Counted from the first letter of the stretch, positions 17,328 to 26,111 are shown. The stretch is 64,000 nt of DNA from Streptomyces canus (GCF_001514145.1 NZ_KQ948656.1:806001-870000), one strand, 5' to 3'. Numbers and translations: made by a program. The notes: generated from the letters alone by a model not told the origin.

Positions 17328-18815
17328 TCATGTCGGTCCGTGCCCGCTCACGTTCGGCGCGACGTGGATGTCCATGCCTGCGGCTGGCAGGGTGTGCCAG
17401 TCGCGGGCGTAGGCGGGAGGCGAGCCGCCGGGCCGGGTGAGGACGGCGACCGGCATGCGGCGGGACGCCCCGACGATGCCGGACTCGGTGCTGTTGGCGT
17501 TGGGGCCGAACGCGGCCGCCGAGGTGCACCCGGCGTAGTACGCGACGGGGATCGACAGGTGGCCGGTGAGCAGGCAGGGCGGGCGCACCCCGAGGCGGTT
17601 CAGCTCGGTCGCGGTACGCGCCCAGTCGCGGTGGTCGCGCGTGGTGCGGTGCACCACGCGCTCCAGCACGGCGTACTGCACCGCCAGATGCCCCGTCAGT
17701 CCGATCCCGAGCAGCACCGCCACGACCGGACGCCACCGGCCCGACGGGGTGGTCGCCAGGTGGAACAGCGCGTCGGCGACCGGGATCGCGAGCAGGGCGT
17801 AGGCAGGCAGCAGGAAACGGGGAGCCGCGTATCCGATCAGGAAGAGGTAGGGCACGGCGGCCGTCGCGGCACAGGCCAGCGGGACGAGGGAGCCTCGCGT
17901 GCGCCCGGCCCGGACGGCGACCACGAGCCCGACGACGGCCAGCAGCGGGAGTACGGCCCACCAGGCCATGACGGCGGGGTCCGGCAGCGGCCCGGTGCAC
18001 GGGCGGCACAGGGTCCGGCCGCTCAGGCTGCGCAGCTGGTCGTCGACGGCTGACTGCGGGCCGAGGCCGCCCTGGATGCGGGAGCCCTCGTGCAGACGCT
18101 CGGCCAGACCGCCGTAGCTGACGTACGCCTCGATCACCCACTGCGCACCGCCCGCCACCAGTCCGATCACGAGGGCCAGGGCGGACCGCGGACGGCGGCC
18201 GACGGCTGCGGCGACGAGCAGCGGGAGGGCGACCCACACGGCGTCGGTGGGCCGCATCCACGCCATGAGCGCGGCACCCGCCGCGACACCCCACAGCGCC
18301 CTGGGGTCCTGACGGGCCCGCAGGAAACAGCCGACCGCGCCCAGCGCGCCGACGGCGACCCAGTAGTTGGGCATGGCCTGGGGGCCGTAGAACAGGGTGA
18401 TCCACAGGGAGGCGAACAGGGCGCCTCCGACGGCGAGGACGCGGACCGGGAAGAGGCCGCGCCAGGCGCGCAGGGCCAGGTGGAGGCCGAGGCCGGACAG
18501 CACGGCGAGGTAGACGCGCAGAAGTTCGGTCGAGGTCGACCAGCTCGCGATCGGCGCCACCAGCAGCGAGACACCGCGGGCACGCGGGGCGCTGAAGAAG
18601 GCGGCCGGGGCCTGCACGCCGACCTGGCTGACGTAGACGGTCTCGTCCCAGCCGAGGCCCATGCCGGGGCGGACGAGAACGAGTTGGACGAGGGTGAAGG
18701 CCGCGGCCACCGCGGCGATCGGCCGGGCCCCTCCGTCCCGCCGGGACGCGCCGAAGACGAGCGATGACGTACGTCGTCGCTCGCCGACCAGCAGGGCGCT
18801 GTCCCCGTGAGCCAT
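17328..18815 (-). CDS. GT-C-like polytopic membrane protein
   Basis: A 495-residue membrane protein with about ten hydrophobic spans and a C-terminal external part. The first external loop has GLGWDETVYVSQVG, with the Asp-Glu pair expected in GT-C glycosyltransferases that use lipid-phosphate sugars (GT39/GT83-like), and a later loop has YAAPRFLLPAYALLAIPVA. The C-terminal LLTGHLSIPVAYYAGCTSAA is also common in Streptomyces members. It may glycosylate proteins or envelope glycans. The ATG has GTGAGGGGTGGACG upstream. It follows prcB's promoter side on the same strand, 69 bases away, with no sign of functional link. Confidence 0.75.
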   Translation of the reverse strand: MAHGDSALLVGERRRTSSLVFGASRRDGGARPIAAVAAAFTLVQLVLVRPGMGLGWDETVYVSQVGVQAPAAFFSAPRARGVSLLVAPIASWSTSTELLRVYLAVLSGLGLHLALRAWRGLFPVRVLAVGGALFASLWITLFYGPQAMPNYWVAVGALGAVGCFLRARQDPRALWGVAAGAALMAWMRPTDAVWVALPLLVAAAVGRRPRSALALVIGLVAGGAQWVIEAYVSYGGLAERLHEGSRIQGGLGPQSAVDDQLRSLSGRTLCRPCTGPLPDPAVMAWWAVLPLLAVVGLVVAVRAGRTRGSLVPLACAATAAVPYLFLIGYAAPRFLLPAYALLAIPVADALFHLATTPSGRWRPVVAVLLGIGLTGHLAVQYAVLERVVHRTTRDHRDWARTATELNRLGVRPPCLLTGHLSIPVAYYAGCTSAAAFGPNANSTESGIVGASRRMPVAVLTRPGGSPPAYARDWHTLPAAGMDIHVAPNVSGHGPT

Positions 18816-18948
18816 CGTCCACCCCTCACCCCCGTGTGCCGCGGGGACTTGATCCATTACACAAAACATGGACAAAGTAACCCGCGGCGGCGGCGGGGGC
18901 AGGGCGGAGTTCGGCCAAGCGGTGCGTGTCCGGATCGCGCCTTCGGGG

Positions 18949-21303
18949 TCAGCGGGCGTGCGGGCTGCGATGTGCCGGCTGGCTCGGCGCGGGGCGGTCC
19001 CGCGGTGGTGGAACGGGGCGGACGACCGGGCCGTCGCCGTTGACGGTCAGGGCGGCGCCGTGGTGGCGGATCGTCAAGGGAGCGCCCGACATCAGGGTGT
19101 ACGTCGCCTTGTCCGGGCCGATCTCCACCCGCAGACAGCGCCCGAGGAGCTGGAGGTTGAAGGCGAGGCGGCTGAACCGCTCGGGCAGCCGGGGCGCGAA
19201 GTGGAGGGAGTCGCCGTCACGGCGCAGACCGCCGAATCCGGCGACGAGGGCCGTCCAGGTGCCGGCGAGGGAGGCGATGTGGAGTCCGTCGCGGGTGTTG
19301 TTCTCCAGGTCGGCGAGATCCATCAGCGCCGCCTCGGCCGTGTAGGCGTACGCCAGTGACAGGTGTCCGGCGCGGGCCGCGACGACCGCCTGGACGCAGG
19401 CCGACAGGGAGGAGTCCCGTACGGTCAGGGGCTCGTAGTAGGCGAAGTTGCGGGCGATCTGCTCCTCGTCGTGGAACTCCTCGAACCAGCCGCTGCACAG
19501 GTACATCGCCAGCACCAGGTCCGCCTGCTTGACGACCTGTTTGCGGTAGATGTCGAAGTAGGGGAAGTGCAGCATCAGCGGGTACTGGTCGGCGCGGGTG
19601 CCGTCGAAGTCCCACTGCTGGTACCGGGTGAAGCCCGCGTGCTGTTCGTGCACGCCCAGTTCGTCGTTGTAGGGGATGTGCACGGCCTCGGCCGCGTCCC
19701 GCCAGGCGGCGCTCTCCTCGTCGTCCACGCCGAGTGCGGCGGCCCGTTCCGGATGGCGGGCGCAGGCGTCGGCGGCCGCGAGGAGGTTCGCGCGGGCCAT
19801 GAGGTTGGTGTACGTGTTGTCGTCGGCGATCGCGCTGTACTCGTCGGGGCCCGTGACACCGTCGATGTGGAAGACGCCATGGTGGTCGTGGTGGCCGAGC
19901 GAGCGCCACAACCGGGCCGTCTCCACGAGGAGTTCGACGCCGGTGTCGCGTTCGAAGTCCGTGTCCCCGGTGGCCTCGGTGTAGCGCACCACGGCGTCCG
20001 CGACGGCGGCGTTGACGTGGAAGGCGGCGGTACCCGCGGGCCAGTAGGCCGATCCCTCCGAGCCCTCGATGGTCCGCCAGGGGAACGCGGCGCCGTTCAG
20101 GCCGAGCTGGGCGGCGCGGTCGCGGGCGGCGGGCAGGGTGTGCTGCCGCCAGCGCAGGGCCTCGGAGACGGCGCCGGGCTCGGTGTAGGTGAGCAGGGGC
20201 AGGACGAAGGTCTCGGTGTCCCAGAAGGCGTGGCCGTCGTAACCGGACCCGGTCAGTCCCTTGGCGGGGATGGCCCGTTGCTCCGCGCGGGCGCCTGCCT
20301 GGAGCACATGGAAGAGGGCGAAGCGGACGGCCTGCTGGATCTCCTCGTCGCCGTCGACCTCGACGTCGGCGCGGGCCCAGAAGTCGTCGAGGTAGCCCCG
20401 CTGTTCGTCCAGGAGTCCGTCCCAGCCGCTGTGGGCCGCGGCCGCCAGAGCCGCGTCGACCTGGTCGCTCATCGCGGGCCGGGAGCGGGCCCCGGACCAG
20501 CCGTGGGCGACGAGCTTCTCCAGCCGCAGCCGCTGTCCCGGCTCCAGGACGGAGGTGACGGTCAGCCGGGCCAGGTCCACCGTCTCCTCGCTGCCCGTGG
20601 TGGTGCGTTCGGGTCCTTCGACGACGTGGTCGGCGGCCACGGCGACCCTCAGCCCGCTGTGCCGGGTGCGGTGCACCAGCCGCAGACGGGTGCCGTCGGC
20701 GAAGCCCTCCTCGTGTTCCAGCGGCGACTTCAGGGCCTTGGCGGCGCGGGGGTCGCCGTTCGCCCCGGGCAGGCTCTCGTTGGTGACGAGTTCGGACTGG
20801 ATCACCACGCGGGTGCGGCTGTCGACGGGCTCCACCTCGTAGGCCACGGCGGCGATCGCCCGCTGGGTGAGCGAGACGAGCCGGGTCGAGCGCACCCGTA
20901 TCCGCGATCCCGCCGGTGAGATCCACTCGCAGGACCGCTCGAGGACGCCCCGGCGCAGGTCGAGGGTGCGTTCGTGGGCGACGAGACGGCCGTAGCGCAG
21001 GTCGAAGGGCTCGTCGTCGACGAGGAGCCGCACGATCTTGCCGTTGGTGACGTCGATGACGGTCTGGCCGGACTCCGGATAGCCGTAGCCGGCCTCGGCG
21101 TACGGCAGCGGGTGCAGTTCGTGGACGCCGTTGAGGTAGGAGCCGGGCAGGCCGTGCGGTTCGCCCTCGTCGAGGTTGCCGCGCCAGCCGACATGTCCGT
21201 TGGACAGGGCGAACACGGACTCGCTCTGGGCGAGGACGTCGAGGTTGAGCGAGGTCTCGCGGACGGCCCAGGGCTCGACGGTGTAGGAGCGGTGGGTGAT
21301 CAC
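18949..21303 (-). CDS. Glycoside hydrolase family 65 disaccharide phosphorylase
   Basis: A 784-residue inverting phosphorylase of the maltose/trehalose/kojibiose phosphorylase family, giving beta-glucose 1-phosphate from an alpha-glucoside and phosphate. Layout: N-terminal beta-sandwich (about 1-270), linker, (alpha/alpha)6 barrel (about 320-700), C-terminal sheet. The barrel has GYDGHAFWDTETFVLP and the general acid Glu488 in GVTGPDEYS. The ATG start overlaps the upstream phosphoglucomutase stop by 4 bases (ATGA), giving translational coupling. The partner enzyme converts beta-glucose 1-phosphate to glucose 6-phosphate. Which disaccharide is used is not resolved by eye. A hydrolytic GH65 member is unlikely given the partner. 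Confidence 0.9.
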   Translation of the reverse strand: MITHRSYTVEPWAVRETSLNLDVLAQSESVFALSNGHVGWRGNLDEGEPHGLPGSYLNGVHELHPLPYAEAGYGYPESGQTVIDVTNGKIVRLLVDDEPFDLRYGRLVAHERTLDLRRGVLERSCEWISPAGSRIRVRSTRLVSLTQRAIAAVAYEVEPVDSRTRVVIQSELVTNESLPGANGDPRAAKALKSPLEHEEGFADGTRLRLVHRTRHSGLRVAVAADHVVEGPERTTTGSEETVDLARLTVTSVLEPGQRLRLEKLVAHGWSGARSRPAMSDQVDAALAAAAHSGWDGLLDEQRGYLDDFWARADVEVDGDEEIQQAVRFALFHVLQAGARAEQRAIPAKGLTGSGYDGHAFWDTETFVLPLLTYTEPGAVSEALRWRQHTLPAARDRAAQLGLNGAAFPWRTIEGSEGSAYWPAGTAAFHVNAAVADAVVRYTEATGDTDFERDTGVELLVETARLWRSLGHHDHHGVFHIDGVTGPDEYSAIADDNTYTNLMARANLLAAADACARHPERAAALGVDDEESAAWRDAAEAVHIPYNDELGVHEQHAGFTRYQQWDFDGTRADQYPLMLHFPYFDIYRKQVVKQADLVLAMYLCSGWFEEFHDEEQIARNFAYYEPLTVRDSSLSACVQAVVAARAGHLSLAYAYTAEAALMDLADLENNTRDGLHIASLAGTWTALVAGFGGLRRDGDSLHFAPRLPERFSRLAFNLQLLGRCLRVEIGPDKATYTLMSGAPLTIRHHGAALTVNGDGPVVRPVPPPRDRPAPSQPAHRSPHAR

Positions 21304-22037
21304 GCGGGGCCTCCCAGTTCGGCGAGGCCCTTCACGACGATGTCGGCGCCGTGCTCGTAGAGGGCGTCGGACTGTCCGACGCGGTCGAGGCCGACGACGT
21401 ATCCGAAACCGCCCGCGCGGCCCGCGTCCATGCCGGCGAGGGCGTCCTCGAAGACGGCGGAGCGGGGTGCGTCCAGGCCCAGGTCGTGGGCGGCGGCGAG
21501 GAAGGTGTCGGGGTGCGGCTTGCCGGGCAGGTGCCGCTCGGCCGCGACCACGCCGTCGACGCGTACGTCGAAGAGGTCCTCGGCGTCGATCGCGCGCAGC
21601 ACGTCACGGCAGTTGGCGCTGGAGGAGACGATCGCGGTGCGCAGTCCTTGTGCGCGGGCCTCCCGGATGTAGGTCAGGGTGTCGTCGTAGGCCTCGACGC
21701 CGTCGGTGCGGATCTTCTCCAGGACGAGGGCGTTCTTGCGGTTGCCGAGGCCGTGGACCGTCTCCGCGCCCGGCGGATCGTCCGGATTCCCGTCCGGCAG
21801 TTCGATGCCGCGGGAGGCGAGGAAGGTGCGCACGCCGTCTGCTCGCGGCAGACCGTCGACGTACTCGTCGTAGTCGTGGTCGTCGAAGGGCCGGAAGTCC
21901 TCGCCCTCGCGTTCCCGCAGGAACGCGTCGAACATCTCCTTCCAGGCAGCCGCGTGCACGACGGCCGTCCTGGTGACGACCCCGTCGAGGTCGAACAGGC
22001 AGGCCTTGATCTCTTCTGGCAGACCGAGCTCCGTCAT
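21300..22037 (-). CDS. Beta-phosphoglucomutase family HAD hydrolase
   Basis: A 245-residue HAD superfamily enzyme, probably beta-phosphoglucomutase, turning beta-glucose 1-phosphate into glucose 6-phosphate. Nucleophile Asp16 and acid/base Asp18 lie in CLFDLDGVVT; motif II is IVSSSANC, the Lys motif is LPGKPHPDTFL, and the acidic pair is in AVFEDALAGMDAGRAGG. The cap domain holds DYDEYVDGLPRADGVRTFL, longer than in Lactococcus PGM, as in actinobacterial forms. First gene of a two-gene operon with the GH65 phosphorylase; its stop overlaps the next start. The ribosome site AGGGA is about 12 bases from the ATG and weak. Confidence 0.9.
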   Translation of the reverse strand: MTELGLPEEIKACLFDLDGVVTRTAVVHAAAWKEMFDAFLREREGEDFRPFDDHDYDEYVDGLPRADGVRTFLASRGIELPDGNPDDPPGAETVHGLGNRKNALVLEKIRTDGVEAYDDTLTYIREARAQGLRTAIVSSSANCRDVLRAIDAEDLFDVRVDGVVAAERHLPGKPHPDTFLAAAHDLGLDAPRSAVFEDALAGMDAGRAGGFGYVVGLDRVGQSDALYEHGADIVVKGLAELGGPA

Positions 22038-22080
22038 ACAGGACACGGTTCCCTGCAAAGCCCTGTGCCAACAGGCGGAT

Positions 22081-22521
22081 TCAGTCGTGGGGGAAGGAGT
22101 GGTGCTCGTGGGCCACCAGCCAGCGGCCGCGCTCCTTGCGCAGACCGAAGGTGAGTCTGAGCCGGAAGCCGGGGTGCGCGGCGAGTTCCTCCGGGGTGGC
22201 GCAGCGCACCAGGGCGTGGGCGTAGGCGACGTCGGAGCCGGCGGTGATGTCGAGGGACTCGATGTCGAAGCAGGCGCCCTGGGCCTGCCACGCGAAGAAG
22301 GGCGGCCAGGCCGCACGGTAGGCGGCGAGGCCCCGGATGCCCTGGTGGGGCGGCGGCACGTCGAACATCACGAGGTCCTGGGCGTGGTCGGCGATCACTC
22401 CGGCGAGGTCGCCGCGGTGGACGGCCGCGGCCCACCCGGTGATGAGGGCGCGGATCTGCGCCTCGTCGTCGGAGGAGGCGGAGGAGTCGAGGTCGTCGAA
22501 GTCGTCGAAGTCGTGGGGCAC
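22081..22521 (-). CDS. SnoaL-like (NTF2-fold) protein
   Basis: A 146-residue protein of the SgcJ/EcaC/SnoaL-like type: helix EAQIRALITGWAAAVHRGDLAGVIADHAQDLVMFDVPPP, then AYRAAWPPFFAW and the strands DIESLDITAGSDVAYAHALV and LRLTFGLRKERGRWLVAHEH ending at a HSFPHD tail. The extreme N-terminus is a short Asp-Phe repeat, DFDDFDDLD, from a 9-base near-repeat in the DNA. A GTG start with AAGGAGG 7 bases upstream is well supported. 43 bases separate it from the phosphoglucomutase start downstream, so it may share that transcript. No catalytic role is proven. Confidence 0.82.
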   Translation of the reverse strand: MPHDFDDFDDLDSSASSDDEAQIRALITGWAAAVHRGDLAGVIADHAQDLVMFDVPPPHQGIRGLAAYRAAWPPFFAWQAQGACFDIESLDITAGSDVAYAHALVRCATPEELAAHPGFRLRLTFGLRKERGRWLVAHEHHSFPHD

Positions 22522-22598
22522 GGCTGGGCCTCCTTTCTCCCCTTCCGCCCTCCAGGGTGCCTGGCCGACCTGTGATCGACGAATGACACACTCGGCGT

Positions 22599-23261
22599 GT
22601 GCCGCTGACCTTCGACGACCTTCTGACCCGCGCCCGTTCCCTCGCCGGACCCGAGGGGCGGGCCGTCCTCGGTATCGCCGGTCCCCCCGGCTCGGGCAAG
22701 ACGACCCTCGCCGAGCATCTGGTGCGGGCCCTCAACGGCTCCGGGGAGCCCTGGGTGGCGCACGTCCCCATGGACGGCTTCCACCTCGCCGACGTGGAGC
22801 TGGACCGGCTCGGTCTGCGTGACCGCAAGGGCGCGCCCGAGACCTTCGACGCGGGCGGGTACGCGGCCCTGCTGCGGCGGTTGCGCGAGGAGACGGGCGG
22901 CGACGTGGTGTACGCGCCGGGTTTCGAGCGGGTGCTGGAGCAGCCGATCGCCGGGGCGATCCCGGTGCCGCCGACGGCCCGTCTGATCGTGACCGAGGGG
23001 AACTACCTGCTGCTCGGCACCGGCGCCTGGACGCGGGTCAGGCCCGCTCTTGACAAGGTCTGGTTCTGCGCGCTCGACGAGGACGAGCGGGTGCGCCGGC
23101 TGGTCGCCCGGCACGAGGAGTTCGGCAAGACCCACGAGGAGGCGTTGGCGTGGGTGCTGCGCTCGGACCAGCACAACGCGGAGCTGGTGGCGGCCACCCG
23201 GGACCGGGCCGACCTGGTGGTGCCGGTGGCGACGCTGCCGCGTGTCGACACGCAGGTGTAA
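22599..23261 (+). CDS. Nucleoside/nucleotide kinase family protein (FrcK/uridine kinase-like)
   Basis: A 220-residue P-loop kinase. Walker A is GPPGSGKTT (28-36); VPMDGFHLADVELDRLG supplies the base or substrate-binding Asp; IVTEGNYLLLG is the Walker B-like strand; the lid has ERVRRLVARHEEFGKTHEEA. This pattern is that of the phosphoribulokinase/uridine kinase family used by fructose or other sugar operons and by pantothenate kinase relatives. It starts with GTG at a short 5' dyad CACAC-TCGGC-GTGTG that overlaps the start, with no clear ribosome site, so it may be leaderless. Substrate unknown. Confidence 0.85.
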   Translation: MPLTFDDLLTRARSLAGPEGRAVLGIAGPPGSGKTTLAEHLVRALNGSGEPWVAHVPMDGFHLADVELDRLGLRDRKGAPETFDAGGYAALLRRLREETGGDVVYAPGFERVLEQPIAGAIPVPPTARLIVTEGNYLLLGTGAWTRVRPALDKVWFCALDEDERVRRLVARHEEFGKTHEEALAWVLRSDQHNAELVAATRDRADLVVPVATLPRVDTQV

Positions 23262-23266
23262 GCCCT

Positions 23267-23533
23267 TCAGCAGGCGGACAGCGTCAGTTCCGGCGCACCG
23301 TGGGCGTCGTCCGCCGGGTCGCCGATGCGTGCGGCGAACGCCTCCGTGCGCACCGTGAGACCGGCGCCCTCGCGCTCGAAGGTGGCCGTGAAGGTGCCCC
23401 CGGGTCCGTAGCGCACGGCGAAGGCGTGCGGGTCGTCCGGGGCGTCCGGGACGGGTCCGGCCTCCAGGGCGGTGGAGCTGACCAGGTGGCTCCAGCCCTC
23501 GTCGGGGTTGCCGTACCCGCGGCTCGCCGCACT
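23267..23533 (-). pseudogene. Fragment of unknown protein
   Basis: A coding-like stretch without a convincing start. It reads GYGNPDEGWSHLVSSTALEAG, then AVRYGPGGTFTATFEREGAGL and a C-terminal end PELTLSAC. Codon third positions are strongly G/C, as in true genes. Upstream in frame the sequence turns into Arg/Pro-rich noise for about 70 codons, so this looks like the 3' part of a truncated gene. The family is not recognised. Confidence 0.35.
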
Positions 23534-23723
23534 CGGGCTCAACTGGGCGGCACCCTGACGCCGTTGGGCGGACTCCGGGAGTTGTGTGCGCCCGGGGTCC
23601 TTCGCATTCCCGGGCCTGCGGCATCGCACTGGAGTGCGTGTAGGCACTGAGCCCTTTTCAGCCTCATTCGGGCTGCTGACGCGGCTCGCTCCTGGGCAAG
23701 CCGGGCGGAGGCTCTGGAGCAGG

Positions 23724-23813
23724 ATGGCCTCCGTGCCCACCATGGTTGTTGAGATCCACGTGCCGTTGCTGCCGACGCCCGACCCGCCGGACCGCTCCTA
23801 CCCGTTTCCCTAG
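23724..23813 (+). pseudogene. N-terminal remnant of a short conserved protein
   Basis: Reads MASVPTMVVEIHVPLLPTPD and then PPDRSYPFP before a TAG; IEEVD follows in frame. I recall conserved Streptomyces proteins beginning V-V-E-I-H-V-P-L and continuing Y-P-F-P-W-I-E-E-V, so the TAG sits where a TGG tryptophan codon is expected. The frame then runs into sigma-factor remains. This suggests a nonsense mutation and deletion fusion; the family memory is uncertain. Confidence 0.35.
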
Positions 23814-23836
23814 ATCGAGGAGGTCGACCTCCGCCC

Positions 23837-24145
23837 CCTGCCCAGGGCAAGCGTCAGGCGCTCCGCCCGATGCTGCGGGCCCTGCCCGAACGCGAACGGC
23901 AGATCCTCTGCATACGGTTCTTCTGCCACCAGCGGTTCTGCTGCGCGATGACGCAGAACCGCATCGGCCTGCAGCTCGGTCTCTCGCAGATGCAGGTCTC
24001 CCGGCTGATCATCCGCACCTGTGTGCGCCTGCGCGACCGGGTGTGGCGGAGGCTTGCGGTTAGGCTCCAGGGACGCGCGGGGGCCATAGCCCGTGGTCGG
24101 CGGAGCCCCCGCGAGCCCCGAGACGCGAGAGGCGCGCCGCGATGA
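23837..24145 (+). pseudogene. SigB/SigF-type sigma factor remnant (region 4)
   Basis: Only the region 4 helix-turn-helix part remains: LRPMLRALPERERQILCIRFF, then MTQNRIGLQLGLSQMQVSRLI followed by an Arg-rich tail. This corresponds to the LPxRERxIL...RFF...MTQxxIGxxLGxSQMxVSRLL pattern of stress-response sigma factors in Streptomyces. Regions 1-3 are absent. The expected RFFGNMTQ is instead interrupted by CHQRFCCA, from an 18-base near-duplication (CGGTTCTTCTGC at 23915, CGGTTCTGCTGC at 23933). It overlaps the DUF1003 start by ATGA. It is most likely non-functional. Confidence 0.65.
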
Positions 24146-24546
24146 GTGAGCAGGACAGCCGGGTCATGCATCATCCCGCAGTGGTTGCACACCGCAACAG
24201 CCGTGCCGGGGATGTCCAGTTGCGGATCGCCGACGCCATCACCAAGTTCGCCGGTTCGATGCCGTTCGTCTACCTCCACGCCGTCGCGTTCGTGGTCTGG
24301 ATGCTTTTGCTCGAGAGCAGCCCATGGCCCACGTTGACGCTCGTCGTGTCGCTGGAGGCGATCTTCCTCTCCGCGTTCGTCATGATCGGTCAGAACCGGC
24401 AGGCGGCCTTCCAGCAGATCAAGGCCGACCACGATTTCGTCGAGCAGGAGTTGGAGCTCAGGACCAACACCGAGCTGACGCGAGCGATCCACCTCATGAC
24501 CACGGAGCTGCACCGCCGTCTGATCGAGGACGCCGCAGAGCAGTAA
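24142..24546 (+). CDS. DUF1003 membrane protein
   Basis: A 134-residue protein of the DUF1003 family (PF06210). An N-terminal helix RAGDVQLRIADAITKFAGSM leads to two membrane spans (FVYLHAVAFVVWMLLL and TLVVSLEAIFLSAFVMIGQNRQ), then a charged helix KADHDFVEQELELRTNTELTRAIH facing the cytoplasm. The family is widespread and uncharacterised. Its ATG overlaps the last codon of the sigma-factor remnant, suggesting that the two once formed an operon. The convergent GAF-ANTAR gene ends 22 bases beyond it. Confidence 0.85.
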   Translation: MSEQDSRVMHHPAVVAHRNSRAGDVQLRIADAITKFAGSMPFVYLHAVAFVVWMLLLESSPWPTLTLVVSLEAIFLSAFVMIGQNRQAAFQQIKADHDFVEQELELRTNTELTRAIHLMTTELHRRLIEDAAEQ

Positions 24547-24568
24547 CGGGGCCCCACCGGGGAGCGGG

Positions 24569-25285
24569 TCAGGCTCCTAGACCGTAGAGGGGTTCGGACT
24601 CGTCGATGAAGGCGCGGGCCACGTCGGCCAGGCGACGGTTGTGGGAGCGGGCGTAGCCGCGCAGCGCGGTGAACGCCCGCTCCATGTCGATGCCCTGGCG
24701 TTCGGCGAGCTTCCCCTTGGCCTGTTCGATCAGTACCCGGCTGTTCAGGGCGGCCTGCAACTGTTCGTTCAGCACGGTGCTGCGCTGGGTGGTGCGTTGT
24801 TGCAGCAGGCTGATGGTGGCGACGTCGGCCAGCGCCTGGGCGACGAGGGTGGCGGACGGGTCGAAGGGGCCGGGCGCGGCCCGGAAGAGGTTGAGGGCGC
24901 CCACGGTCTCCTCCCGCAGGCGCATGGGCAGGGCCTGGACGGCGCCGAATCCCCCGCGGTGAGCAGCCGTGACGAAGCGCGGCCAGCGGTCGATCTCCCG
25001 GGTCAGGTCGGGGACGATCACCGGTGCGCCGGTGCGGAAACACGTGAGGCAGGGGCCCTCGTCGTTCTGGAGCTGGAAGAGCTCCAGCACACGCACCTGT
25101 TCGTCGGAGGCGGCCATGACGCGGAGTTTGCCGTCCCGGTCGGCGAGCAGCACCCCGGCGGCGCTCGCGTCGAGCATGCCGACGCAGCGGTCGGTCAGCA
25201 GGCGCAGGAAGTCGATGAGGTCGAAGTCGGCGACCAGGTTGTCGGCCAGCTCGACGAAAGTCTTGGACAGGAGCTGTTCATCCAT
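24569..25285 (-). CDS. GAF and ANTAR domain protein
   Basis: A 238-residue signal-responsive RNA-binding antiterminator. The GAF domain spans about residues 10-160 (FDLIDFLRLLTDRCVGMLDA, MAASDEQVRVLELFQLQNDEGPC split across the sheet), with Cys in EGPCLTCF as often seen. The ANTAR domain occupies about 170-230, with the hallmark SRVLIEQAKGKLAERQGID and ending LADVARAFID. ANTAR domains bind paired hexaloop RNA hairpins to prevent termination. The ATG has GAGGG 8 bases upstream; a GTG three codons earlier is the alternative. No kinase or target hairpin pair is evident nearby. Confidence 0.9.
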   Translation of the reverse strand: MDEQLLSKTFVELADNLVADFDLIDFLRLLTDRCVGMLDASAAGVLLADRDGKLRVMAASDEQVRVLELFQLQNDEGPCLTCFRTGAPVIVPDLTREIDRWPRFVTAAHRGGFGAVQALPMRLREETVGALNLFRAAPGPFDPSATLVAQALADVATISLLQQRTTQRSTVLNEQLQAALNSRVLIEQAKGKLAERQGIDMERAFTALRGYARSHNRRLADVARAFIDESEPLYGLGA

Positions 25286-25364
25286 CGTGGGCACCCTCGA
25301 TTGAGACTAGTCCCGGCCCGAAGGGGCGGGAAGTACGGCGCGTTCCTCGATCGGCACCCATGCG

Positions 25365-26111
25365 TCAGGGGTCCTCTCCGGCCTGGTCCGGCTCCGCGTC
25401 CGGCGGGAAACGCAGGCGACGGGCCACCACATCCGCGGCCACGTCGCCCAGTCGGCGTCCCTGTGCGTAGGCGTGGGCGCGGAGCCGTACGAAGGCTTCT
25501 TCGATGCCGACGCCGAGCTGGACCGTGAGCATCCCGCCGGCCTGGTCGATCTCCGCCCGGTACGCGCCCAGGTCCTCGACGGGGCCATCACGCGGCCCGC
25601 CCGTCTCGTCAATGCGCGCATCGAGCAGCACCAGCGTCGCGAGATCGGCGAACGCCAGCGCGTCCGCCATTTCCTCCGCGTTCAACCGGACCGGAACGCG
25701 GGCGTACAGGTCCAGGACTCCCGGGCTGATCGCCCCCATCTGCAGAGGGAGCGCGAACACCGCGCGTGCCCCGGCTTCCAGGGCCGCGTCGGCGAACACC
25801 ATCCAGCGGTCTTGCAGGTCACGGGTGAGCAGATCGGGTGCCAGCACGGCCGAGCCGTGCAGGAAGGCGTCCACGCAGGGCCCCTCGCCCAGCGTGAGCT
25901 GGAGCTCTTCCAGTTGCCCGCTGACGCTGTCGGTGCTGCACAGCGGATGGCTCGGCGCGGTCCTGGACATCGCCGACACCCCGGCCCCTCCGACCGGCAG
26001 CGCGGCCACGGCCGCCGTGCACACATCCACCACACCGACCCGGTCACCGCGTCGGGCCGCCTGCTCCGCCACCAGCGTCCGAATCCGCGCCGACCGGCTC
26101 TCAGGGCCCAC
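25365..26111 (-). CDS. Second GAF and ANTAR domain protein
   Basis: A protein of about 248 residues with the same architecture as its downstream neighbour, but more divergent. The GAF part has AALPVGGAGVSAMSRTA, LQLTLGEGPCVDAFLHGSAVL and ARAVFALPLQMGAISPGVLDLY; the ANTAR part has YRAEIDQAGGMLTVQLGVGIEEAFVRLRAHA in which the usual Ala-Lys-Gly is Ala-Gly-Gly. The start is uncertain: GTG here overlaps the upstream acetyltransferase by 11 bases, 11 bases after a GGGAGG; a TTG ten codons earlier is possible. It probably shares the STAS-GNAT transcript. Confidence 0.85.
   Translation of the reverse strand: MGPESRSARIRTLVAEQAARRGDRVGVVDVCTAAVAALPVGGAGVSAMSRTAPSHPLCSTDSVSGQLEELQLTLGEGPCVDAFLHGSAVLAPDLLTRDLQDRWMVFADAALEAGARAVFALPLQMGAISPGVLDLYARVPVRLNAEEMADALAFADLATLVLLDARIDETGGPRDGPVEDLGAYRAEIDQAGGMLTVQLGVGIEEAFVRLRAHAYAQGRRLGDVAADVVARRLRFPPDAEPDQAGEDP

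Noticed and set aside
22490..22520. Repeat coding for DFDDFDDLD as a microsatellite locus
   Set aside because: It is only three imperfect 9-base units within a coding region, common in acidic N-termini.
22587..22601. Dyad CACAC-TCGGC-GTGTG over the kinase start as operator
   Set aside because: Five-base arms are too short to separate from chance in this DNA; mentioned only in the gene entry.
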